The notes under the pieces were generated by a model. The model did not search any database. It saw only the letters and a list, made by a program, of their open reading frames with translations, and was not told the DNA's origin. Below, one piece after another: positions 13,253-24,138 of a stretch of DNA of 64,000 bases; the first letter of the stretch is position 1; each line of letters begins with the position of its first letter. The stretch is taken from positions 372,001-436,000 of the forward strand of contig JAPWGK010000020.1 of the NCBI GenBank assembly GCA_029641185.1, given 5' to 3'. This DNA comes from Pseudofabraea citricarpa (Eukaryota > Ascomycota > Leotiomycetes > Helotiales > Dermateaceae). The translations under genes were made by a program, and so were the position numbers.

Positions 13253-14257
13253 CGGAGTTATGGGTGCATGAATGCATGCAACATGCAGTTTGTATTCAAG
13301 GTCAACAAAATGTTCCTGGCCGTTGAATATACTCAATTTAAAGTTCACATAATTCCAAGGAATATGTGTTCTAAGAGTTTGTACTATTTGGATTTGCAAA
13401 GAGATAATTGCTGTAGCATTCCAATGGAGCTACTGTGCGGCCCTTTAATGGCAAGATAATAAGAGGTGGAGTTCAGAAAACGAAAAAAATCCGAAGTCAC
13501 TCATCAATCTAGCCAAATGGGCGAACCAGCCGAGCGCAGCCTAAAATACAATCCGATAGCCAGTTAAATGGCTGCCGCAAGGCAGGATTGTGGGTGTCAC
13601 TTGTGGCCAAAGAGCACCTGCATTTTCCGAGGCGTGTCATGTCGGTGACAAAGTGCCGAAGGAGTTTGAAGAGACAAGGAAAGGAACTTGAGTAGATTAC
13701 TTAGGCATTCAAGATGTCTCTTTAGCATGACTGATGAATCCATGCATTATATTCTATCCGTTTGCATTGAACTCGGATTTGCTACTTTGGATATCAACAG
13801 TTGAGATTAGAGAGCTTCGTCTACCTATTCAGAGGCCGGGGCTCTCGCTTATACCGAATGAAGTCAAGTCTCTGAGTTTTGGCGGTGGCCATCCATCTGG
13901 AGTACACAATATTTGAGAGTTTCTGATTCTCAAAGTTGTGCACAGCACATCAGACCTTCTATTTTATAATGCTGCCACAAAAAATGGTATCTTGTGAAAC
14001 CCATGAGAGTTTGAACCTCTCGAAGGAAGACTTCAATAACTTCATGGCATTGTACAACAAATCTAAACTCTCGACCATACAAATACAACCAAAAAAAACC
14101 AACAAACCGCAACCGTACGTCCGTTAGACCAAGAATAAAAATACAAAAACCTGTCAATATATCAACGAGCTTGCAACCAAAGAATAACGCCGGACCCGCC
14201 GCCAACCCATAAATCAAGAACGGCTTACTCGTCACAATATCGGATGCACTCGTTCAT
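13253..14257. other. Convergent intergenic region, nothing recognised
   Basis: This is about 1 kb between the 3' ends of the Zn2Cys6 gene and the unassigned minus-strand gene. Only short chance-like frames are present on both strands; no RNA gene or clear repeat. Confidence 0.6.
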
Positions 14258-15031
14258 TCAGATCTCATCTTCAAACCCAACTTCACCCATCCACATACAC
14301 ACATCGTTCTCATCCTCCTCGCTAACCCACTCACCGACACCCGTAACTGGATCCAATCCCCACGATAGAGAAAGATGCATACTAATACCACTACCCTCTC
14401 CACTCTGACTCTGCTGACTTCGCCTCGTCTTATCGCTTCCCTTTTGAACCTTCATCGATGAACTCGATCTGAGAAACGGATCCTGCTTTAAAAACCCATC
14501 ATCATATTTCCCTTCTGGAAATCGAGACAACACCCGCTCAGCAAAATCCGGATTCTCCGAATGATCCAAAAACCGCTGCAGTGTGAGGGGCATGGTTTCG
14601 TGAAATGAAGATGAGCGCCGGTGTTGTTTCTCGTTTAGACCTGCTTCAGGGCTCAACGAGAGGAAAGTGGTGGCTCTTCCGTGCGTGCTGGGAAGGAAAT
14701 CGTTTGGATCGAGTCTCTCAGGCCCTTCTGGGGCTCTGACGGAGTTGTTTGAGGAGGAAGGTGGGACGTGATATGTCAGCTGCTTCTCCTGCTCTGGCAT
14801 ATACTCGAAGATATCGCCCGCATACGTTCGAGTGTCCCGTGTCGCTCTGGTCTCCAAGCCATCAGTTCCCGTCCCGAGCTCTGCACATGAGCAGTTATCC
14901 GTATTGAGAACCGGAGGACGCGTAGCCGAGATGGACTTGTCACATTCGGCACACGTCCATGTATCTATGTCTTCGGAGACGTGGGGGTGTGGGTGAGCGT
15001 GGGGCTCTTCTTCGATGAAGGGGATCTGCAT
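14258..15031 (-). CDS. Hypothetical protein, His-rich N-terminus and Cys motif
   Basis: I do not recognise this gene. From the ATG at 15031 (context ACAAAATG) it encodes 257 residues, ending GEVGFEDEI. The N-terminus has a histidine run (PHAHPHPHV) followed by a possible metal-binding pattern TWTCAECDK...NCSCAE. The remainder is hydrophilic, Ser-rich, with HRRSSSFHETMPLTLQ and low complexity around residues 185-220. The frame stays open 5' of this ATG, but no ATG lies there and a GTAAGT donor at about 15175 with an acceptor just 5' of the frame suggests an intron in the 5' UTR. It may be a soluble regulatory or scaffold protein; that is guesswork. Confidence 0.6.
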   Translation of the reverse strand: MQIPFIEEEPHAHPHPHVSEDIDTWTCAECDKSISATRPPVLNTDNCSCAELGTGTDGLETRATRDTRTYAGDIFEYMPEQEKQLTYHVPPSSSNNSVRAPEGPERLDPNDFLPSTHGRATTFLSLSPEAGLNEKQHRRSSSFHETMPLTLQRFLDHSENPDFAERVLSRFPEGKYDDGFLKQDPFLRSSSSMKVQKGSDKTRRSQQSQSGEGSGISMHLSLSWGLDPVTGVGEWVSEEDENDVCMWMGEVGFEDEI

Positions 15032-15100
15032 TTTGTGCAGGCTCTCGAAGGCTTGCTGATTGTGTGGGGGCCACACGAAACTATTGATAGGTGGACAGTG

Positions 15101-15155
15101 AGTATGGGATGGGATGGGATGGTGTGGTATGGATGGATGATGGATGGATGGATGA
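15101..15155. repeat. Simple tandem repeats (TGGGA)n and (GGAT)n
   Basis: Three TGGGA-type pentamers are followed by several GGAT tetramers. They lie in the predicted 5' UTR intron of the neighbouring minus-strand gene. Confidence 0.85.
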
Positions 15156-16470
15156 ATAAGAAACTTACAATATGCTCGGAAGCTGAGAGCGAATCACAAG
15201 TGATATTATTTGAGACGACAGATTGGGCAAGGGTGTAGGGTATGCAAGGCTGGAGCAGATAGAAATGGGATATGTGATAAAGGTTGTCCGTTACAGTGGA
15301 GTAAGAATATCAAGGTCAGAAGAAGAAAAGTGTTAAGTATGGTGTATGACAGAAAAGAATTTCTCTGTCGCTCCCACTCGAGGTAGGACAGCTATATAGC
15401 TCTCTCGTCCATGAACTTCCCCTCACTCGTCACTCATCATCCATCATCCAAAAGACATCATCACCTCCGATCCCAGCCGGCGCCCTTCCAATTCGCATTT
15501 CAAATCCTACCGACACACTCACCTCCAGCGCAAGTCCAAGTCAACCTAGCATCAGTCCGAAGCCGAAGCCGGACAGAGGAGTCGACAAAGGCTCCCAGAT
15601 GATCAAGATCAACCCAAGGCCACGCCCGAGAGGTAGGACAAGCACGACCAAAGCCGCTCTAGCGTCGAGCGTCGCGACGAGCTGAAAGCAACACGGCGAG
15701 ACAGATGGCTTGTGAAACAGAGGCAGCCTTACGCACAGCACAACCTTATCTCGCCCTCGTGCGAATCGGCTTCGAAGCCTGTGGTTCTATGGCGGTTCCA
15801 TTGAGCATCGAGAGCCAACGGATTTCTTTCTTACGCTCTCTCGCCTCACTTCTGCTCGCTCGCTCGCTAACCCTTACCCTTCTACTTTACCTGCTTTACC
15901 TCTCTACTTGTCTACCTCCCCGCCTCTCTACAGTACTAGACAGTACTAGCTGGCTACATGCCACGTGGGTGTTCTCTCCTCTCATCTCCCATCCATCTCG
16001 CATCCTATCCTATCTCTCCGTCCGCTTGGTCACGGCATAAGTTATCTACAAATCAGATGTAGCGATAGTTGGCAGGCAGCCATGGACATCCGCCGCCGTC
16101 CCGTATCCGCTCCCGGATCCGTGCCAGCTTAGACAAGACGCAACACAACGGATGAATAGGACTGACATGCTTATATTTCCCTCTCGACTACGACGTGCCT
16201 GCTTACACGTCATATATCATCGCCCATCTACCTACCTCTCTTTATTGTTCGTTCCATATACCACCTCCCGTGCATTAGTAAAGTACAACGGCCTCGCTTC
16301 GCTTCCTAACTACGATAACTAACCTCGCTCGCTCAGCTTCGGCATACCTCTTGTCCCGTCTCCCGTCTGCCCTCTTACTCACTTACTGACCACCCTCTGA
16401 AGAGGGAAAATCCTGCCCCAAAGAAACCCGCTGCCTACCTAACCTACCTGGACGGGACCGGCCGGGGCTG

Positions 16471-16494
16471 AATAGGGAATAGGGAATAGGGAAA
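16471..16494. repeat. Three-copy AATAGGG heptamer
   Basis: AATAGGG occurs three times in tandem (16471-16491) with a partial fourth. It resembles, but is not, a telomeric hexamer; with only three copies it is an ordinary microsatellite. Confidence 0.85.
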
Positions 16495-16597
16495 ATGTCA
16501 TTGAGGTAGCGTACGGTACGCTCACTTCCTACTTCCTTAAAATGGCCGACATCGCAATCCCCGCTTTTGATTGATTCTTCTTGAGCCTCATCATCTA

Positions 16598-16622
16598 CCC
16601 TGCCCTGCCCTGCCCTGCCCTG
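16598..16622. repeat. Five-copy CCCTG pentamer
   Basis: Five perfect CCCTG units in tandem, in the CT-rich spacer. No function is suggested. Confidence 0.9.
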
Positions 16623-17078
16623 CCTCTTTCATCCCTCTCCAACACCAAAACGCCCTACGAAACGTCATCACATATGACAGATCACGAAAAGCCCACTTGC
16701 CGTGCGGTTTTGTATGTTAGGGCATGTCTCACTTATCCTAGCTACCCATCTTAGCCTGCTGCACCGAACACTCAACTACCTTTGCTACAACTTCCAGAAC
16801 ACTTGGCTCTACAGCCTTGCTCTCGAGGAAGCCCACCCTTCCACTCATTTGGGTTATCTGGGCAGATCACTCACGTCACACAGTCGTCAGCATCATGAGA
16901 AAAGTTGAATTCCGAACTTATGTGTACCTATACAACCCGCGTAATATGTAGACCCAAAACGACCTGATAATCCCCTCTGGTGCCTCCCGTTGACTTTTTA
17001 TGTCCGATTGTCGTGATAAAATACCTCACCCATAATTAAAGCAATCCTTTCCCATTGGCTTTGTACACACTACGCTAC

Positions 17079-18977
17079 CTACCATTTCGCTCCAGCACTA
17101 TTGGCACGTTCACGTTCTCGTGCCCGTTCTTTCTCGTTGGCGTTGTCCACAGCACTGCCACGCCTTCTCAACCCGCCCGCCTTTCTGCGTCGTACAAACT
17201 GGTACCCGCGATCGAGTTCCGATTCTACGGCGCATCTGACCTTCAGCGCCCCCACGGCGGGCCAGACGCTCTTCTCACCTCGAAGGATCCAATAATCGAG
17301 GCTGGTTTGAGTGGGCGTCTCAAGTAGGCGTACGAAATCACCTGCAGATAATTCAGGAACAAGAGTAACTGATGCAGCAGGGATGTGTTCGTCGACCAAG
17401 AATCGCCTGATGGAGCTAGGAAGAAGCTGGAGGCTATCCAATTGTTGCAGCCGATGGTGGATCTCCATTGTTATAAGTCGGAGCAAGCCTCCCGTGATGG
17501 ATGTTCGTCCCCTACGTGTGTAGAGTGGCGATGGCCCATGCATATCGCTTCTTAAGAATGGTATAAGATATGGTCGAGCCTGGCTGACGATGAAATGATT
17601 TACATTGAATAATTCAGCGACGCGTGAAAGTGGAGAGTCCCGATCCGTATAGGAAGCATGCGTCCAGGGCCTGAATGTTATGTCGTTGGCAGCGGACCAG
17701 GGAACGATTGCGCCCGAGGAATCTTTACACTTGAGGATGATTGAACGACCATAGAGTGATGGAGAAGATGCATTAGATGCGATTGCCGCAGACCAGATCA
17801 ACTACTCATGTTAGTTTCTCACCCATCTCCATAAATCAATATTACGTACCACATTAGGAGCTGTCAAGTAATTAAGAAGATTCGGTACACCTCCTCTCCC
17901 AGTCGTCGCTACTGTGATGTTGAGAACGCGTTTGGTCCGATTGTATGCTTCTTCGAACGTCAGATCACCCACATTTGCTCGCACGCAGTCTTCCAAAACC
18001 GTCACATCCAGGAAATACCCCTCACGAAAGAATCTCTTGATTCTTCTGTTGAGAGTTTCCCACCGCCCATCCAATGCACGCCCTTTTTTCAGCCCGTTCT
18101 GGGTCGCGCCGCCCTTTCCAGCAAAAGCCGACAAGTCGATACTATCACCACTCAAGAATTTAGGCAGTTCATCCTCGGTATGGATGCCAACAAGAGCTGC
18201 GATCAAGGCTCCAGTTGCCGTGCCAGTGATGATTCGGGGGAGTAAACCGCGTGAAAACAATGCTTTAACAACCCCCAGGTGACAAAGACCAAAGATCGCC
18301 CCGCCTTGAAGGACCAGAGTACTTCTTCCGAAAGCTTGTCTGGTATCATGCAATAAATCAAGCTTTGCTTGACTACTAAATCCAGGAATAGCTCCGTTAC
18401 CATCTGCGCCTGGTGAAGTGGGCATCCGAGTCACATCTGCGATAGCCTGTGCAACTTGTGTAATATAATCTTCAATGAGAAGCTTAGTACCGGCGAAGGC
18501 ACGATTAAAGAGGCGTGGCGTCGAGATATTCCCCAAGTTTCGCACAAGGCCTGACCGCAGTAAGTTGACCAACTGCAACACATCGCCTTCCTCCCGAGCA
18601 ATGATGATCGATTGTAATCGTTCGTGGATCAGTCTATAGTCGTAGTACTTGGAGGTTGGGTTCTGACGCCTGAAATTCACCCTATCAGTAATCTATACCA
18701 ACGTAGCATAGCATTTGCACGTACCATAGGTCGTTACCCAAAAGGGCATCGAGCTGAAAAGACGCCTCTTCCCATTCCTCGTATGTCTGAGCATCTCTTA
18801 AAATCTCGAACCAGAGCTCCACGGGCTTCTTGCGCGTGAGCCAACTGATGAATCTCTATTATGCGAGGATTAGTGCCAATGATTCACCATACGTCATCAG
18901 GGATTGCTACACACCCTTTGCCAGAAGAAAAGGACATCCATCAGCATGCTCCAAATAGCAGTAAACAGACCAGCCAT
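17079..18977 (-). CDS. Patatin-like (TGL/DUF3336) protein, catalytic dyad replaced
   Basis: 578 residues; exons (minus) 18977-18915, 18855-18725, 18669-17850, 17801-17079, all in phase. Residues 1-21 with the next stretch form a membrane-associated N-terminus, then the DUF3336-like region (ELWFEILRDAQTYEEWEEAS, LWRQNPTSKYYDY) and a patatin domain resembling yeast lipid-droplet lipases Tgl3/4/5: LVLQGGAIFGLCHLGVV, then ELFNVNHFIVSQARPY. In active members the nucleophile elbow is G-x-S-x-G; here residues 214-218 read GTATG, with Ala216 (GCA) at the serine. The DG motif that supplies the catalytic Asp reads THAS (His386-Ala387). Family membership is secure; hydrolase activity is doubtful. The C-terminus is Arg/Glu-rich and low complexity. 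Confidence 0.9.
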
Positions 18978-19509
18978 TACTTCGGGATGTCTGACAGATG
19001 TACTGTCAATGGCTTTCACGGGTGGCTCCTGCACGGCTATCAGGTCGACGAGACCTCATTCTTTCTGAGCAAGAGGAAGGGCTGGGGGCTTGTCTGAAGT
19101 TGGTGACGAGAGGTGAGGAGTGACGGAACCATTGGGCGTTGCCGGGATGAAACTAACATGTGAAGCTTCCCCAGATTCGGATAAACATAGACTCAATCGT
19201 GATAGAGAACAACCTATCATCAAAATTCTTAAATCTATACAAAAAGCTACATGTGGCATGTTTCGTGTTTAATAGGCCCATGATACTAATTTTCTTGGTC
19301 AAATGAATATCAGACTTATATGAAACTTTGTTTTATTCACTTTTTAGATTGCTAGGTCCTTTGCAACCACCCCAGTAATTTAATCTTTACTATTACATGA
19401 AAACATCCGTGGAACAGTCGAAAGTGCCAGTTTGGTCTAAAAAGCACCGTGATAGGTCTGACTTTACCGAGCAAGAGGATGGGTCCCGGCTGTACTTAGT
19501 ATCCCGAGA
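18978..19509. other. Intergenic, nothing recognised
   Basis: This spacer holds the promoter side of the patatin-like gene and the 3' UTR of LEO1, both on the minus strand. No additional gene, repeat or RNA element is seen. Confidence 0.55.
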
Positions 19510-20884
19510 CTATTCATCGTCGTCATCCTCGATAATATTCCTCTTTCTTCCTCTACCGCCAGTAGCCTCAGCAGAGACAGCAGGTGTATCATCATCGAGA
19601 TCGGCCTCCGCATCAGCATCAGCATCGCTAAGCTCGTCTTGCTTTGGCGCCTTCTTCTGCTTTTTGTGTTTTGGTTCATCTCGTTCACTTTCTTCATCGA
19701 GCAGCTCTTCCTCGTCATCATCCAGCTCTGGGCCATCTTCCAAATCTTCATCACTGGAAGCCAAGAAGTCGTCGTTCTTATCGTACTCATCCTCTCTGAT
19801 CCGGCCCCGAGGCATATCATCATCAGAATCGTAATCCGGTCTCCGTCTTGGACGTTTCGCACCGGGTGGCTTCCGGCCAGATCCTGGAACTCTACGTCCG
19901 CGTCCTTCCAGATCGTCCACACTGAGTCCTGCACCAGCGCCCCGGCTTCGGCCTCTGTCGTCTGCTTTTGCAGCTGCGTTCTCTCGTCGGCGTTGCAATT
20001 TCATTCGTTCCTTTTCAGCTAACTCAGCTCGCTTCTTTTGCAACTCTGGATCTTGAGTATTGGTGATCATCTCTGGGCCATTCTTGTCTTCTCCTGTCAT
20101 ATTTCCCCTAGTTGCGGCGGCTAAACTTCTTTGTAACTTCTCGAGAGCATCGTCTTCAATATCCTTGTTGGGTCTAACAGTGTGTTGACTTGTCATATGA
20201 CCGATCACGACTAGCAGCTGTGAAGTGATTGAAGGTGATGCAATATAAGAATGCGAATCTTGGACTTCTTGGTACGTCTTGTTCTCCTTAGGCGGTACGA
20301 GAGGCTTTGTCTGCAGCTCATAGTGCTGCTCTCCAACCGAAATTGTCGTGCTTCCGTCACTCCATTTATAAACAACGGTATTGCTCTCGAGTTTTCCAGT
20401 GCCGGGATTCTTTCGGTAGCGCATCTTAGAGGTAGCGGTAGCAAGGGCGGAGAAGTTCGCTGATTTAGTCTCGGTATGGTGGTCAGAGACGGGTACTTCG
20501 AAAGTCTCAGGATCATAAGGAAGTGGCTCAATTCCGAGGAAATTTGGTAACCGCAGCTCGTCGAACTATATTTGGTCAGTCTGCGCCGAACAAATATCCA
20601 TAAAGCGAACTCCTTACCTCGTCATCGAAAGGTTTAGGCCATGGTTGTCGCCATAAGTTGCCCTCGAGAATTCGAGCCTCTCTTCCGGAAGCTGCATTTG
20701 CTTCATCTTCATCCCTGCGGTTGCGTGCCCGATCATGCCTGTCCTCATCGTCCCCAGAATCCAGTTCGCGATCGCTCAGTTCGCGCGCCTTCTCTGAGAC
20801 CTCGCCATCGTCGTCGCCAAAGAGATCGTCCTCGAGATCAGCCGCATTGTCGTCCATCACATCATCTTCAGAAGCTGATGCCAT
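19510..20884 (-). CDS. leo1: RNA polymerase II-associated Paf1 complex subunit Leo1
   Basis: 440 residues in two exons (minus 20884-20618, 20565-19510; 52-nt intron). Leo1 is part of the Paf1 complex, which travels with RNA polymerase II and promotes histone modification and elongation. The N-terminal ~70 residues are acidic, followed by the Leo1 core (about 85-250) with LWRQPWPKPFDDE, RLPNFLGIEPLPYDPETFEV, NTVVYKWSDGSTTISVGEQHYEL and SHSYIASPSITSQLLVVIGHMTSQHTV. The C-terminal third is alternating basic and acidic (RGRRVPGSGRKPPGAKRPRR, then long D/E runs), as in other Leo1 proteins. It is divergent from the Mob gene over 432 bp. Confidence 0.95.
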
Positions 20885-21316
20885 AATTGGTTACAGGTGA
20901 GGTCCTTGGACAATGTCGAATAAGCTGGCAAGATAAAGTGTTTGCGCTGACGTATGTCACTAGTTGTCGAGGTCGAGGATCTTGAGGATGTCAGTAGAGG
21001 CCAATCAATTGACGAGATTGCAAGAGGCTTGCAGTTGGGTTGGGGAGATAACACACAATGCTGAGAGAAGAACTTTCAGAGACGTCAACAACGCGCCGTG
21101 GATTAAAATGGCTAGAGGTACGCTCGCAGTCTACGATCACTATCTTAAGCGCGATAGCCGAGGACTAGCGCGGTGGTACTGTAACAGCCGAATTTGGAAC
21201 CTCCTTATTCCAGCTGGCTCTCAGGCTCTCTCATCAATCTCAACCTCACAACACAATTGCACCTCAATCCCGACTTCCAACCTCCAGCCCGCCGAGACGA
21301 CCAAATATACAGTGAT
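20885..21316. promoter_or_regulatory. Divergent promoter region of LEO1 and the Mob gene
   Basis: This 432-bp spacer lies between the two start codons. No TATA-like element stands out, and the short frames within it are not coding-like. Confidence 0.5.
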
Positions 21317-23055
21317 ATGTCAAACTTATTCTCTGGGATGTAGGTGCTGACCTCTCTTCAAACTCCGAATACCTTAGTATTGATGCGTCTGTGTCTTGTG
21401 ACCTTGAGGTCTTGCGAATAGCGTCAAAAACACTAGTGTGTTAAGACGGATTTCGTGTTTTCTAGCTACAGGGTTGGGTGTTATATCGAATCGATCTTAC
21501 GACAGAGCCTCGTGTTATTTCCGTCCATCTACCCCTGCACCAACTTTCACTTTCTGTTTCAGCAGCCTACTGTACCTCTTCCAAGACAAGGATACTCCCA
21601 TTGGAGGTTGAGGCTCTCTTTTTATGCTGAAGGTCCTCCATCGATCAATCTCCATCATGCCGCTTCGCCATTCTCGGCACCGAGGCACATCCTCACGTGT
21701 TGCTCAAAGTCACGTTCAGTTGCTCTCGCCACCCCTACATTCGCTCTAGGCGTGTCTTAGAACCTTCTACAAAGTTACATCTCTGTTTGAGCAGTTCAGC
21801 TAACTTTTACCGATCTATAGCAGCGGCCGATTCCGGGGAGGAGGCAAGAACAGTGGTAACAAGAGCCCTGGAGGACCCAATGTAACTTCACCGACTTCTC
21901 CTACCGGAAGCTCTCAAGGAAGCCAGTCATCCACCAATCTCGCACCACGCATTTCACCGTTGCCGAACTCTCCCTCCCTGTCCCAGACCCTCTCAATGGA
22001 TGAGTCCGGTGGTCCTCTGGGATCGGCCAACAGCGGCAACAACAACACCAACGCCAACATGAACATGAACAGCAACGATCCATTAGGTGTTTACAATCTT
22101 CCCCGACCAAAACCTCTATGGCTCAACAACAATTACTCTAAGCACATCGTCAAAGGCAATTTCATGACCCTCTCTGCTAGGCCTAAGACTGTAGAGCCAG
22201 GAGAGTGGATTGCGCATCAAGGTAAGACATCTAGTGAATCTGAAAGCATTCACGGCACTAATAGTCTCACCAGTCGTTGAGCATTACCGCAATTTGTGGA
22301 ACTTTGTTCGTGTTGTGCATGAAAAGGATGATGATGGAGTTTCGATCTGCAATTCACAGACTTGCCCACGCATGTCAGCTGGCGCGTAAGTATTACTTTA
22401 ATCTGGAGATATTTACTACTAACAAATTCTTAGTAACCACTCATTTACCTGGCTAAACAATCGCAAGGAGCCTGTTGAAGTCCCTGCACATGAGTACATC
22501 TCCTTGATGCAACGATGGATTTCCGGCAAGATCGACAATACTGACATCTTCCCAACTGATCCCGCTGGTGTCTCGTTTGCACAGAACAGTGGTGGCCCAG
22601 GAAAGGTTAGCGCTACCTATGCTTCTGGTGGATTGGATACCCCTGGTTCAAATACTCCTATTCCAGCCGGCCCTACTAGCCTCAATGCCTCACTTTCACA
22701 ACTTGCCGGCCCTGGTGATTGGGTTGGCAAGAGCAGTGGTTTCCCATCTGAGTTCAATGATGTCTGCCAGACCATCTTCCGACAAATGTTCCGTGTTTAT
22801 GCTCATCTCTACTGGGCTCATTTTGTCGACCCATTCTATCACCTCAACCTTGACAAGCACTTAAACAGTTGCTTCAGTCATTTCATCCTCACCGCTACTG
22901 AGATCGATATGTTGAAGCCTCACGAACTTGAGCCAATGCAACCTCTCATTGATCTCTGGGCTGCTAATGGAACGTTCCCCCCGGAGTCAAAGGCATATGC
23001 ATGTGCTAACCCAAGAGCTGGTGAGCGTTTGATGCAACTGAGTGGAGCAGCTTAA
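21317..23055 (+). CDS. Mob1/phocein family kinase co-activator
   Basis: 385 residues; exons 21317-21339, 21821-22221, 22274-22385 and 22434-23055. The first exon is only 23 nt (MSNLFSG plus two bases) and intron 1 is 481 nt with a good CTAAC branch point and ATAG acceptor; phase and the glycine-rich N-terminus (SGRFRGGGKNSGNKSPGGPN) support it. Residues ~20-85 are low complexity (S/N/P). The Mob domain (about 95-375) shows LVKGNFMTL-like VKGNFMTLSARPKTVEPGEW, HYRNLWNFVRVVHE, zinc-binding Cys in ICNSQTCPRMSAG and the later HFVDPFYHLNLDKHLNSCFSHF. Mob proteins bind NDR/LATS kinases or the STRIPAK complex. Which fungal class (MOB2 or MOB3) is not decided here. Confidence 0.88.
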
Positions 23056-24138
23056 GTGCTTCTTTGGCATGGATACTGCAAAGCACTATACGTTAGATGC
23101 TCTTGCCTCTACATTACGACTACAACACCTAAGCTTATATGATTGGTGGTTGCAGCGGAAACCTAATGAATATGCGGACCGCGGAGATTTTTTCTTTCTT
23201 TTTCAATGGCAGGCGATGAAGTTTTCCAGCAGTCTTCTTTTCCTCTCTGATTTTAAAGAGATAAAGGGTATTATGCATGGTACAGCATGGAACGGCGAGA
23301 GAAAAACACATAACTGAGAAAGAGAGAACATTCGTTCAAGGGCAAGAAATAGCGTGGCGTTTTGTTTTCTTTCCCCATTGCAATTTGCTTACTTTCGTAG
23401 AGCGAGAGAGTAAGAAAGCGCCAAAACCCCGTCTTTATTGGTTTTTCTGGGTTTCTTATTCAGATAGTCAAGTTGATCGATAGGAAATAAAAGGCTCGCA
23501 GTGTTCAAGTTTTTTTTTGATTCTGTCTCTTAATTGTATGCGTATCGATATGTATAATGCAGCAAATGTGAAAAAAGAAGTACATTTTTCTTTCTCAGAC
23601 CAATATCTCCTTGTGCTACAAAAGCATGCCTGAGATTATGGTTGGGATTAGGATTGGGATTGAGCTTGCCTGCAACCAACCTGACGTCGACCTGAAGTAC
23701 TGGCGAATGAAGATACAGCTAAGCACCTTGTTATCTGTATATTGGAAGAAGGAGAAAGGGAATGGATTGGATTAGGTCATGAATATCTTCCTTTTTGTTT
23801 TCTTACTCATACTCACATATGCTTGGTCGTTTCTAATAGGACTGACAAAGGCTCCATTCACTCAACCCAAATGAGCCAAGGGAAGAGAAGAATTAAGGGC
23901 GAATGTAGATTATCCAGGTGCGTACAGACAAGAGATAAGAGCAGACATTCTTTGAGATTCTATATAACACAGATCCAGAATTGAGAAACTTCACAAGAAA
24001 GCTCAAGGAGCGAGAAGTCAGGAAGTCAAAGGCGGGAAAGAAAGAGGGATACGAGGATCCACCCGCCCCGTCTCATACCATCCCCCTCTCTATCTATTTT
24101 CCTCCCCCCAGAAGAAAAAACCAAAGAGCCCTCTAAGT
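23056..24138. other. Convergent intergenic region, nothing recognised
   Basis: About 1.1 kb between the 3' ends of the Mob gene and the sugar transporter. T-rich stretches and short frames only; no RNA gene or repeat family seen. Confidence 0.6.

Larger units (their letters stand above)
15032..17078. other. Long pyrimidine-rich spacer with simple repeats
   Basis: This 2.05 kb lies upstream of the hypothetical gene and downstream of the patatin-like gene, both on the minus strand. It is low in coding signal, strongly CT-rich on the plus strand, and contains three short tandem repeats (separate entries). It should contain the promoter and spliced 5' UTR of the 14.3-15.0 kb gene. Confidence 0.6.

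Noticed and set aside
16471..16494. AATAGGG repeat as an interstitial telomere
   Set aside because: The unit is seven bases and does not match TTAGGG; only three copies.
19397..19834. Long Ser-rich plus-strand frames at 19397-19834 and 20658-20900
   Set aside because: They are antisense to the acidic D/E-rich runs of LEO1; GA-rich codons read backwards always give Ser-rich frames.
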